From a virus: a DNA stretch of 21,672 nt. The stretch covers positions 1-21,672 of IMG/VR virus record IMGVR_UViG_3300020159_000414; one strand, 5' to 3'. The position numbers and the translations under genes are program-made. The notes under the pieces were generated by a model. That model made no database searches, had not been told where the DNA came from, and saw only the letters and a program-made list of their open reading frames with translations. Below, one piece after another: positions 14,110-20,736 of this stretch. How positions within the stretch are numbered: position 1 is the stretch's first letter; each line of letters starts with the position of its first letter.

Positions 14110-15000
14110 ATGACTACAACTAACACTACACCCCGCCACAACATCGACACATGCGCTATGCTTGTGGAGTTCAACGCTTCTGTGTGGACAGCACGTAAGC
14201 TAGACAAGACTACTACCGATGAGGTAGTGGCAAGCAAGAACGCGGGGGCAAAGGATGCCGCCCGTGTGAACAAGCACCTGCTCGCAGGTCGCACCGAGTT
14301 GGATGTTATTCAACAAGCGGTCAGTCGTGCGCGTCAATTCGTATACGACAACACAGCGCCTTGGTCTGACTCAGGTCTGCGCCTCTTACCTACTGTCAAC
14401 TTCATGAAGTTCACCGAGCGCATGAATGACTTCGAGGAAGAGATGGAGGCCATCGTCAAGTCCTTTGTGGCTATCTACCCTACTCTTATCACAGCACAGG
14501 CCTTGGCTCTTGGCGATATGTTCAAGAGAGATGACTACCCCACAGCCAATGAGATCATGACCAAGTTCTCATTCCGCGTTAACTACATGCCTGTCCCCTC
14601 ATCGGGTGACTTCCGTGTGGATGTGGGCAACCAAGCACAGGCAGAACTCAAGGCTCGCCTTGAATCTCTGACACAAGAACGCATCGACTCTGCGATGGCA
14701 GATGTGCGCGAGAGACTTAGCACTCACCTCAAACGTATGTCAGACAGACTGACTACTGACTATGTGAATGGTGAAGCTAAGCAAAGGCGTTTCCACGACA
14801 CGCTTGTCGATGGTGCGCTTGAGTTGTGTGACCTCACCAAGTCATTGAACGTGACGAACGATGTGGCTTTAGAGGAAGCACGTAAGCAGTTGGAACAGCT
14901 ACTCGTTGGCGTGTCCCCTGCTGATCTGCGTAAGAACGAGGCCATCCGCCAAGACGTCAAGAAGAACGTCGATGCCATCCTCGACAAGTTCAACTTCTAA
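14110..15000 (+). CDS. Helical protein resembling DUF3150, third member of the ATPase-VWA block
   Basis: A 296-residue, mostly helical protein. The order of segments (ASVWTARKLDK at 23-33, RVNKHLLAG at 52-60, a PWSDSGLRLLP turn at 84-94, then long helices with ALGDMF and a short VPSSGDFRVDV strand, then coiled coil to the end) resembles DUF3150 proteins, which I associate with CobS/CobT-like gene pairs in mobile elements. That match is from memory of the pattern and is not certain. AAGGAG precedes the ATG. It follows the ATPase by 18 bases, and all three genes appear to be one operon. It may be an adaptor or a substrate of the ATPase-VWA machine. Confidence 0.75.
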   Translation: MTTTNTTPRHNIDTCAMLVEFNASVWTARKLDKTTTDEVVASKNAGAKDAARVNKHLLAGRTELDVIQQAVSRARQFVYDNTAPWSDSGLRLLPTVNFMKFTERMNDFEEEMEAIVKSFVAIYPTLITAQALALGDMFKRDDYPTANEIMTKFSFRVNYMPVPSSGDFRVDVGNQAQAELKARLESLTQERIDSAMADVRERLSTHLKRMSDRLTTDYVNGEAKQRRFHDTLVDGALELCDLTKSLNVTNDVALEEARKQLEQLLVGVSPADLRKNEAIRQDVKKNVDAILDKFNF

Positions 15001-15010
15001 GGAGAAACAA

Positions 15011-15169
15011 ATGAACACTAAATACCTGACACACGTGCGTAGCTTGTTTGCAACATACGATGCACCGCCCTCTACCATCCGCCGTTACCAACGCCAATGG
15101 GTGCAGTCTATCCGTAGGCTTGGTGACAAGTGGTTGCTAGCACATCACGTACAACGATTGGATGCGTGA
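15011..15169 (+). CDS. 52-residue basic protein of unknown function
   Basis: ATG at 15011 has AAGGAG eight bases upstream; the binding site touches the stop of the gene before it (TAAGGAG). The product, MNTKYLTHVRSLFATYDAPP and on, is basic and helical with a Trp/Arg-rich middle (RRYQRQWVQSIRRLGDKW). It could bind nucleic acid, but no fold is recognised. The stop overlaps the next start (TGATG), which supports both gene calls. It is short but has better initiation signals than many longer frames here. Confidence 0.72.
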   Translation: MNTKYLTHVRSLFATYDAPPSTIRRYQRQWVQSIRRLGDKWLLAHHVQRLDA

Positions 15170-15906
15170 TGCGGTTCCGCCGTCATGCTACACCTAAGAA
15201 GTATCTGACTCAGGGGGAGGTAGAGAGTCGTCTGTATGGCGCACCTCTACCTGACCTGCATAAGAGCACACGCCCCCTCAGTGGGGGTGCGTTGGAAGCA
15301 AAAGAAATTATCAACAAACTACAAGGCACAAACAGAAAGGGAACGGTCATGCCTGATCTTCAATCAGCACTTCAAAACGCAATCGAATCGTGGGAACCCA
15401 CCCCCACCAACAAACCAGTTCAACAACCCGAGGAGAAAACCATGTCTAAAAGACCAGCATTTGAAATTAAGAACAACGTCACACGCGTAACATTTGATTA
15501 CGTGAAACTCCACCCCGGCACTACCGCCGCCGCCGCATGCAGAGACTTAGTAAAGCAGGGCTACAAAGAGTCATCAGTCACAGCACTCATGGCTCAGTTT
15601 GTCAGATCAGGTCTGGCCGTGCGAGATAACAACCACGGCTACCGCGCAGTGGTAGATGAGTACATCCCAATGAAAGCCGCGCAGAAGTACACAAAGAAGC
15701 CTGCTGTCAAGGCGAAGCCTACGCCCAAGGCATCAACTCCCGCGCCACAGAATTCAGGCATTGCCGCCCTGCAACCCGAAGCTACCGCCAAGCGTGTGAC
15801 CAATATACTGGTGTTTGGAAAGACTCCAGAAGAAGTTATCAAGAACATGACTGTCTTACAAGCACGCGAGTTGTATGACTTCCTCAAGAAAATCTTTGGA
15901 GGTTAA
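15169..15906 (+). CDS. Winged-helix-like protein with variable N-terminus
   Basis: A 245-residue protein if the ATG at 15169 is used (it overlaps the stop before it, TGATG, but has a poor binding site). Two internal in-frame ATGs have better sites: 15349 (AAAGGGAAC upstream) and 15442 (GAGGAGAAAACC upstream, the best). From 15442 the product is MSKRPAFEIKNNVTRVTFDY and on, and its first 75 residues look like a winged helix (HPGTTAAAACRDLVKQGYKE, SSVTALMAQFVRSGLAVRDN, HGYRAV wing). A Pro/Lys/Ala-rich linker follows, then a short helical end (VLQARELYDFLKKIFGG). It is probably a DNA-binding regulator or replication accessory. Two products from one frame are possible. Confidence 0.72.
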   Translation: MRFRRHATPKKYLTQGEVESRLYGAPLPDLHKSTRPLSGGALEAKEIINKLQGTNRKGTVMPDLQSALQNAIESWEPTPTNKPVQQPEEKTMSKRPAFEIKNNVTRVTFDYVKLHPGTTAAAACRDLVKQGYKESSVTALMAQFVRSGLAVRDNNHGYRAVVDEYIPMKAAQKYTKKPAVKAKPTPKASTPAPQNSGIAALQPEATAKRVTNILVFGKTPEEVIKNMTVLQARELYDFLKKIFGG

Positions 15907-15912
15907 GATGAC

Positions 15913-16140
15913 ATGGCCCTTCCCCTCATTCCCAAACCCACAGGACAAGGGCAACCGAGTCCCGAAGTTCAACCCAGAAAACCACGAAGACGCCCCCTTG
16001 GTGAAAGCACAGCAAGGCAGACCATTGCCATGATGCGTTCAATAGCAAGCCACAAACCGATTACACCGTTTCACCTAATGGCGGCTGACCAGATGCAGAT
16101 GTTGTTAGAGGAAGTCTTAGAGTACAGGAGAAAGAAATGA
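15913..16140 (+). CDS. Small protein of unknown function (alternative frame possible)
   Basis: A 75-residue protein starting MALPLIPKPTGQGQP: Pro/Arg-rich first half, helical second half (HLMAADQMQMLLEEVLEYRRKK). GGAGG lies 10 bases before the ATG, and the stop overlaps the next start (ATGA). A competing reading uses the ATG at 15908, only 5 bases after the GGAGG, and gives a 41-residue product (MTWPFPSFPNPQDKG and on) ending at 16033. That stop overlaps an ATG at 16030 that re-enters the 75-residue frame at its residue 40. The C-terminal half is therefore safe and the N-terminal half is ambiguous. Confidence 0.55.
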   Translation: MALPLIPKPTGQGQPSPEVQPRKPRRRPLGESTARQTIAMMRSIASHKPITPFHLMAADQMQMLLEEVLEYRRKK

Positions 16141-16349
16141 TTCAAACAGCAGAAGACGACGAGTTCGACCGCATCGAACACGAGAACGAAATGAAGTCAG
16201 GACAGCCGTATCACTACGATGTGTACGTATCACCATCACAACGCAACCAAGTGCTAGAAGAAGTGGCGAAAGAAATCGAGAAGTTCAAAGCATTTGGGCC
16301 GGACACGATAGGCAGTTTTTCCGCTTACATCAGGGGTATGAAAACGTGA
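16137..16349 (+). CDS. 70-residue acidic protein of unknown function
   Basis: The product starts MIQTAEDDEFDRIEHENEMK: acidic N-terminus, then a Tyr-rich short segment (YHYDVYVSPSQ) and a helix (RNQVLEEVAKEIEKFKAF). AGGAG lies 8 bases before the ATG, and the start overlaps the stop before it. The last codons overlap the GTG start of the next gene. No domain is recognised. Confidence 0.7.
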   Translation: MIQTAEDDEFDRIEHENEMKSGQPYHYDVYVSPSQRNQVLEEVAKEIEKFKAFGPDTIGSFSAYIRGMKT

Positions 16350-16546
16350 GTGGATTTGTAAAGCGACAGCTTCAGCTTGGTGATAAACAACCACTACACA
16401 AGTACAAATTGTGTAACAAGTGTGAGGAGTTACGCCCCCCTGAGGGGGGCGTACAGATGAATCCCTCCAAGTGGCATTGTGCCGCTTGTTGGACAAGACG
16501 AGTAATAGGAAGGAGTCTGATAGATGCCAAGACCAAAACCAATTGA
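16346..16546 (+). CDS. Small zinc-ribbon-like protein, GTG start
   Basis: A 66-residue protein with C23/C26 (LCNKC) and C45/C48 (CAAC), the spacing of a small zinc ribbon, and basic residues around both (KYK, TRRVIGR). It probably binds nucleic acid or protein; the partner is unknown. The start is a GTG at 16346 that overlaps the stop of the gene before (GTGA). A very strong GC hairpin (16431-16453) falls inside the coding sequence between the two cysteine pairs. Confidence 0.7.
   Translation: MSGFVKRQLQLGDKQPLHKYKLCNKCEELRPPEGGVQMNPSKWHCAACWTRRVIGRSLIDAKTKTN
16431..16453 (+). repeat. 10-bp perfect hairpin inside the zinc-ribbon gene
   Basis: TACGCCCCCC and GGGGGGCGTA are perfect complements with only TGA between them. 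Few coding sequences hold so stable a structure by chance. A related but weaker hairpin (CCCCC-TCAGT-GGGGG) lies at 15273-15287 inside the winged-helix-like gene. Confidence 0.75.
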
Positions 16547-16703
16547 GCCACTTGTTAAGAACATGCAAGTGCGATTGAACGCCAGACACGCACTCATATA
16601 CAAACAACTAGGCGGCGTGAAGTGGGTGCGTGCGATGCTTGACAAGCATGCGCCCATGCCCAAGAAGTATTACGAAAAGAATTCAGAGGGCTGGCATTTA
16701 TGA
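16524..16703 (+). CDS. 59-residue protein, possible ribbon-helix-helix DNA-binding type
   Basis: ATG at 16524 has AAGGAG nine bases upstream, inside the end of the zinc-ribbon gene (23-base overlap). The product begins MPRPKPIEPLVKNMQVRLNA and continues through RHALIYKQLGGVKWVRAMLD to a basic end. A short beta segment (MQVRLN) followed by two helices around 'LGG-x-x-W-[VL]R' fits small ribbon-helix-helix-like phage proteins, so a repressor role is possible. Confidence in the gene is good; confidence in the fold is low. Confidence 0.65.
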   Translation: MPRPKPIEPLVKNMQVRLNARHALIYKQLGGVKWVRAMLDKHAPMPKKYYEKNSEGWHL

Positions 16704-16748
16704 TGAAGATAATTTGTGCGAGCCTAGTAGATGCGACCACACTTTGTC

Positions 16749-16840
16749 GGTAGTAGTTGTTGTCTGCCCTTTGATAAATGACCAACTACTACCACTCCTT
16801 ACCGCGATACGAGGGGGCGCGGAATCTACTTAACCCCCTC
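16749..16840 (+). promoter_or_regulatory. Spacer with two large inverted repeats
   Basis: GGTAGTAGTTG (16749-16759) pairs perfectly with CAACTACTACC (16783-16793) across a 23-base loop. Then GAGGGGG (16811-16817) pairs with CCCCCTC (16834-16840) across 16 bases. No T run follows either. They fill most of the 160-base gap 16704-16863, the longest gap in this part of the operon. A paired-hairpin spacer also occurs three times in the early arm. Confidence 0.6.
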
Positions 16841-16863
16841 ACTTAACTAACTGGAGAAACAAC

Positions 16864-17067
16864 ATGAAAAACATTACCGAACTAAACAACCAACTGACCA
16901 CACTGTACGCCGCTCTCAGAGACGGCACGATTGATGTCAAGACAGCGGCTGAGATGAACAACACAGCAGGTAAGATCATCAACGTGCAAAGAGTACAGCT
17001 TGAGTACGCATCTTTGAGAAACGAGGCACCCAACATCGACTTCTTAGGGGGCGGTGATGGACACTAA
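16864..17067 (+). CDS. Small conserved phage protein of unknown function
   Basis: A 67-residue protein, MKNITELNNQLTTLYAALRD and on, with the central segment DGTIDVKTAAEMNNTAGKII. I have the impression that this 'LRDGTIDVKTA-x-E-x-NNTAGKIIN-x-x-x-VQLEYA' pattern recurs in phage genomes; its role is not known to me. It is all-helical and near neutral. TGGAG lies 10 bases before the ATG. Its stop lies just inside the next gene's start (overlap of 11 bases). Confidence 0.78.
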   Translation: MKNITELNNQLTTLYAALRDGTIDVKTAAEMNNTAGKIINVQRVQLEYASLRNEAPNIDFLGGGDGH

Positions 17068-17644
17068 GAAGTGTTGCAGATGTGCTGTGGTCAAGCCCAT
17101 GTCTGACTACTATGCGTGTGGGGGTGCTTGTAAGCTGTGTACCGCCGCACGTAGCAGGGAAAGGTATGCGGTGCGACCGCCAGAGCAAGTCGAGAGAAAA
17201 CGTAACAACTTAAAATCGTGGGCTCAAAGAAACAGGCCTCGGCTTAACGAACTCGCCGCTATCCAACGCGCTAAGCCACAGTTTAAAGAGTGGCGTGAAG
17301 ACTACCGTGAACGAACCAAGGAACAACAAAAAGCGCGTATGCGGAAGTACTACGTTAAAAATCGTGAGCGAATAGTGGAGTATCAAGCTGAGTGGCAACG
17401 GGCTAATGTTGATAAATGCTGGGAGTATTATCAAAGGTACATGTCAAAGCCCGGAAACCGCGAGCGTGACAGGGCGCATGCTAAACGTGAACGTGACAAT
17501 TTAACCGACGGGTATATTCGCACAATACTAAGCATGCGTACGCCTTTGAAATCGGAAGTCATACCTCAAGCTATGGTTGAAGCCAAGCGTGTTCAACTAC
17601 AAATTACGAGGAGAATTAAAGATGTCGCAAACACCAGAAGCTAG
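17057..17644 (+). CDS. Zinc-finger protein with basic coiled region (HNH-associated type, no HNH core)
   Basis: A 195-residue, very basic protein. C6/C9 (KKCCRC) and C25/C28 (CKLC) form the zinc-binding start often seen at the head of phage HNH-type proteins. A long Arg/Lys/Glu helix follows (about 30-150; REDYRERTKEQQKARMRKYY, EWQRANVDKCWEYYQRYM). It ends VEAKRVQLQITRRIK. I see no His-Asn-His catalytic core, so nuclease activity is not supported. The start could be GTG at 17054 or ATG at 17057; I prefer the ATG, with AGGGGGCGG upstream. Codon use looks more AT-leaning than in its neighbours, which fits a late arrival between two replication genes. It overlaps the VRR-NUC gene by 23 bases. 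Confidence 0.75.
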   Translation: MDTKKCCRCAVVKPMSDYYACGGACKLCTAARSRERYAVRPPEQVERKRNNLKSWAQRNRPRLNELAAIQRAKPQFKEWREDYRERTKEQQKARMRKYYVKNRERIVEYQAEWQRANVDKCWEYYQRYMSKPGNRERDRAHAKRERDNLTDGYIRTILSMRTPLKSEVIPQAMVEAKRVQLQITRRIKDVANTRS

Positions 17645-17906
17645 AGTAAAGTTAAAGATTAGAAAGATACTTGATGAAGCAGGCGCGTACTACGCTATGC
17701 CCATCGGAACAGGATACGGAAACTCAGGGGTGCCTGACTTTCTTGTATGTGCTGGCGGCAAGTTCGTCGGCATCGAAGCGAAGGCGGGGAAGGGTAAGAC
17801 CACCGCGCTACAAGAGTCCCATCTAAGCCGCATACGTGGCGCAGGGGGGGTAGCCGTTGTCATTAACGAAGACAACTTACACACTTTGAAGGAGGTATTA
17901 TCATGA
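17622..17906 (+). CDS. VRR-NUC domain nuclease
   Basis: A 94-residue stand-alone VRR-NUC protein (PD-(D/E)XK superfamily). Catalytic residues lie in GVPDFLV (D39), FVGIEAKAGKG (E52, K54) and a following Gln (Q64 in TTALQESH); a GTGYGNSG loop precedes them. Members cut branched or junction DNA, and phage versions are expected to process recombination or replication intermediates before packaging. The start at 17622 has GAGGAG 8 bases upstream; an in-frame TTG at 17577 is less likely. It is followed by an overlapping small gene and then the DNA polymerase region. Confidence 0.9.
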   Translation: MSQTPEARVKLKIRKILDEAGAYYAMPIGTGYGNSGVPDFLVCAGGKFVGIEAKAGKGKTTALQESHLSRIRGAGGVAVVINEDNLHTLKEVLS

Positions 17907-18184
17907 GCGAAGCAATGTCACAAGAAGAGTTAGAGCATCGAATTAGCAAGATGTCAGACGAGGAACAACACCACTTCAAGCTACTCATACACAAGCTGGT
18001 GATGTGTTATGGAGAAGGCAAAGCACAAGGCGTGGTCATTGTTGGCCGCGCTGAAGACAACATCGCAGGAGTCGTCACCCTAAACTGTGATGAGATGGAG
18101 GCGTCGCAACTCATGTTGGCGGCAAACGATTTTTTCGGCTTTCTAAACGTCCTCGACGCACCGCCAAAAGAAAACTTTAATTAA
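17903..18184 (+). CDS. Small protein of unknown function upstream of DNA polymerase
   Basis: A 93-residue protein, MSEAMSQEELEHRISKMSDE and on: an acidic helical N-terminus, then KLVMCYGEGKAQGVVIVGRA and a compact beta-like middle, ending DAPPKENFN. AAGGAGG lies 8 bases before the ATG, and the start overlaps the nuclease stop by 4 bases. No catalytic motif is seen. Placed between VRR-NUC and polymerase genes, it may be a replication accessory. Confidence 0.72.
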   Translation: MSEAMSQEELEHRISKMSDEEQHHFKLLIHKLVMCYGEGKAQGVVIVGRAEDNIAGVVTLNCDEMEASQLMLAANDFFGFLNVLDAPPKENFN

Positions 18185-18194
18185 GGAGAAAGCA

Positions 18195-18467
18195 ATGACA
18201 AGTAAAGAAATTTATAAACTGATTGAGGCCAACGGCCTGACCCTGCATGGTGACATTGAGCACTTTGCCGCCCTTGTTGCCGATCATGTGTACGCAAAGT
18301 ATTTGGAAACACCTGAACCCAAACAAGCAGGTACGATTTCAATAACTACGCCTGTGCCCATTGGCTACCTTTGTGAGAACGCTGTGGGACACAAGTACTT
18401 TAGATGGAAGAAGCCGCCTAGCACATACAAACCAATTCCACTTTACACAAAGGAGAAGAACAGTTGA
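18195..18467 (+). CDS. Small protein of unknown function, coupled to DNA polymerase
   Basis: A 90-residue protein, MTSKEIYKLIEANGLTLHGD and on. The first half is helical (ALVADHVYAKYLE); the second half (ISITTPVPIGYLCENAVGHK, then YFRWKKPPSTYKPIPLYTKE) resembles short strands common in phage hypothetical proteins. AAGGAG lies 8 bases before the ATG. Its stop overlaps the TTG start of the polymerase (TTGA), so polymerase translation probably depends on it. Confidence 0.75.
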   Translation: MTSKEIYKLIEANGLTLHGDIEHFAALVADHVYAKYLETPEPKQAGTISITTPVPIGYLCENAVGHKYFRWKKPPSTYKPIPLYTKEKNS

Positions 18468-20431
18468 CCAAACCATTCGACAAAATAATAACCATCGACT
18501 TTGAGACGTACTGGGACAGCAAAGAGTACACGCTCAGCAAGATGACAACCGAGGAGTACATACGACATGACCTATTTCACGCGTTTGGATGCTGCGTTCA
18601 TGAGTTCGGAACTGACAGCCCAATTACTTGGGTTAGAGGAGAGGGACTACGTGAATACTTTTCTGGAATCGACTGGGGACGAACCGCTGTGCTTGCGCAC
18701 AACGCACAGTTCGATGTATCCATTATGGAGTGGAGATACAACGCCCGACCATGTTTCATCTTCGACACCCTATCAATGGCGCGAGCTTTACGCGGTGTGG
18801 AAGTTGGTAACAGTCTTGCCAAGCTTGCCAACGACTTTGGACTTGCCCCAAAAGGTAACGCTGTTTACTCGACAAACGGATTGTCCGAACTTACCCCTGT
18901 TGTTGAGGAAGAACTTGCGAGCTACTGCAAACATGATGTGTATCTGTGCGAGGAAATTTTCAAACGACTTGTTGTTAACTACCCCGCAAAAGAGCTACGG
19001 CTCATCGACATGACGCTCAAGATGTACACGCGTCCGCTGTTACTACTAGACCAACCAATGTTAATCAAGGCCTTGGCCGAGGAAGGAAACGCTCGTGAAC
19101 AACTATTACAGAGGCTCGGCGTGGAAGATGCTGAGTTGGCATCGAACCCAAAGTTTGCTGAACTACTTACGAAACTCGGAGTTGTTCCGCCAACCAAGAC
19201 AAGCAAGACCACAGGCAAGACGACCCTCGCGCTTGCAAAGAACGACGCCCTTTTTCAAACGCTTCTCAATAGTGAACGTGAAGACGTTGCCCTACTTTGT
19301 CAAGCGCGTCTTAAGGTTAAATCAACCACTGAGCGTACCCGAGCGCAAAGGTTTCTCGACATTAGCAAACGGGGCGCTCTACCGGTGCCGCTCTCTTACT
19401 ACGGCGCACAAACAGGGCGGTGGACGGCGGCCAAAGGCAGTGCCATTAACATGCAGAACCTCAAGCGAGGTTCGTTCCTCCGCAAAGCAATTATGGCTCC
19501 CGAAGGGTATCAGTTGGTCGTTGGGGACTTATCTCAGATTGAACCGCGAGTTCTCGCGTGGCTTTCGGATTACGAAGATATGCTCGACATCTTCAAAGGA
19601 GGTGGTGACCCTTACGCGGCTTTCGGGGCTCAGATGTTTAACATTCCGAACCTCACCAAAGAAACTCACCCAGACCTGCGCCAATCTGCGAAGTCTGCGT
19701 TACTTGGGTGCGGTTACGGCCTCGGTTGGGCGTCGTTTGCCTCTCAGCTACTCGTCGGTTTCCTCGGTGCACCACCAGTCAGGTACTCGAAAGACTTTGC
19801 AAAGAAGCTAGGCGTTGACTCTGAGTACGCACAGGCGTTTGTCAAGTGGGATGGCAACGATGAGAAGCTATTCGACATCCCGCACACATGTTCTACGCAA
19901 GAACTTCTCCATCACGTACTGGCGGCAAAGGCAATCATCGACACGTATAGGAGAACCGCGTACCCTGTTGTAGCGTTCTGGAGTCTCTGTGAAACAGCTT
20001 TACACAGGTCGCTTGTCAATGGTGAAGAACTGGTGTATAAATGCATTACGTTCCGCAAAGGCGAGATAGAATTGCCAAACGGAATGAAGTTGTTGTACCC
20101 TGATCTTCGCTATGAGAAGGACGACAAAGGTAGGAGCCAAGCTGTTTATGGGCCACACGCTACCAAGTTGTATGCAGGGAAGATAACGAACAACATCACG
20201 CAAGCTTTGGCTCGCATTGTGATGACGGATGGTATGTTGAGGGTAGCAAAGAAATACCCGATCGCAGGCACAGTGCATGATGAACTGATTGCTGTTGTAC
20301 CTGACGATGAAGTGGTTGACGCTAAGACTTGGGTCTTGGCGCAAATGACTATGGAGCCGCCCTACATGAAGGGTATTCCATTGGACGCTGACGGTGGCGC
20401 ACACCGTAGGTATGGGTTAGCAAAAAACTAG
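18464..20431 (+). CDS. Family A DNA polymerase with 3'-5' proofreading domain
   Basis: A 655-residue replicative polymerase without the 5'-3' exonuclease of Pol I. Exonuclease motifs are IDFETYW (D12/E14), LAHNAQFD (N80, D84) and YCKHD (Y154, D158). Polymerase motifs are TGRW (317-320), motif A DLSQIEPR (D355), motif B RQSAKSALLGCGYG (R406, K410, Y418) and motif C VHDE (H605-D606-E607). All catalytic residues are present. The residue that aligns with Phe762 of E. coli Pol I is Leu414, a known viral variant. The start is a TTG at 18464 with a perfect AAAGGAG eight to nine bases upstream, overlapping the previous stop. No ATG with a comparable site lies near. Confidence 0.96.
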   Translation: MTKPFDKIITIDFETYWDSKEYTLSKMTTEEYIRHDLFHAFGCCVHEFGTDSPITWVRGEGLREYFSGIDWGRTAVLAHNAQFDVSIMEWRYNARPCFIFDTLSMARALRGVEVGNSLAKLANDFGLAPKGNAVYSTNGLSELTPVVEEELASYCKHDVYLCEEIFKRLVVNYPAKELRLIDMTLKMYTRPLLLLDQPMLIKALAEEGNAREQLLQRLGVEDAELASNPKFAELLTKLGVVPPTKTSKTTGKTTLALAKNDALFQTLLNSEREDVALLCQARLKVKSTTERTRAQRFLDISKRGALPVPLSYYGAQTGRWTAAKGSAINMQNLKRGSFLRKAIMAPEGYQLVVGDLSQIEPRVLAWLSDYEDMLDIFKGGGDPYAAFGAQMFNIPNLTKETHPDLRQSAKSALLGCGYGLGWASFASQLLVGFLGAPPVRYSKDFAKKLGVDSEYAQAFVKWDGNDEKLFDIPHTCSTQELLHHVLAAKAIIDTYRRTAYPVVAFWSLCETALHRSLVNGEELVYKCITFRKGEIELPNGMKLLYPDLRYEKDDKGRSQAVYGPHATKLYAGKITNNITQALARIVMTDGMLRVAKKYPIAGTVHDELIAVVPDDEVVDAKTWVLAQMTMEPPYMKGIPLDADGGAHRRYGLAKN

Positions 20432-20439
20432 GAGAAGCA

Positions 20440-20736
20440 ATGCAGATACCAAAGAAAATTACTGTGGGCAGGAAGACCTACGCGGTCATCAAAGTCAAGA
20501 AAGCAAAGACAAAGAACATCCTTGCCACAATTGACTATACACACGGCATCATATGGATGGCAACACACGACATGCAGGGCAACAAGCTTGGCAAAGAAGA
20601 AATGTCTGACACGTTCTGGCACGAGCTGACACACGCTGTGCTACATGACATGAACCACGATCTGTGTAGTGACGAGAAGTTTGTCAACGCTTTTGCCAAC
20701 CGCCTGTCCCTTGCCGTGGACTCAGCCCAACTATGA
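20440..20736 (+). CDS. Small HExxH zinc metalloprotein
   Basis: A 98-residue protein with a zinc-binding FWHELTHAVLHD segment (H61, E62, H65) and a likely third ligand E79 in DEKFVNAFANRLS. The arrangement is like a minimal gluzincin or an ImmA/IrrE-type fold, of which this would be a short form. The first 40 residues form a beta-rich lead (GRKTYAVIKVK). It might cleave a repressor or another phage or host protein; the substrate is unknown. AGGAG lies 8 bases before the ATG, and the nuclease gene overlaps its stop (ATGA). Confidence 0.82.
   Translation: MQIPKKITVGRKTYAVIKVKKAKTKNILATIDYTHGIIWMATHDMQGNKLGKEEMSDTFWHELTHAVLHDMNHDLCSDEKFVNAFANRLSLAVDSAQL

Noticed and set aside
16700-16753. 17-codon frame starting at the stop of the 59-residue gene
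   Set aside because: It has an ATGA overlap but no ribosome site, it is very short, and it runs into the 11-bp inverted repeat.
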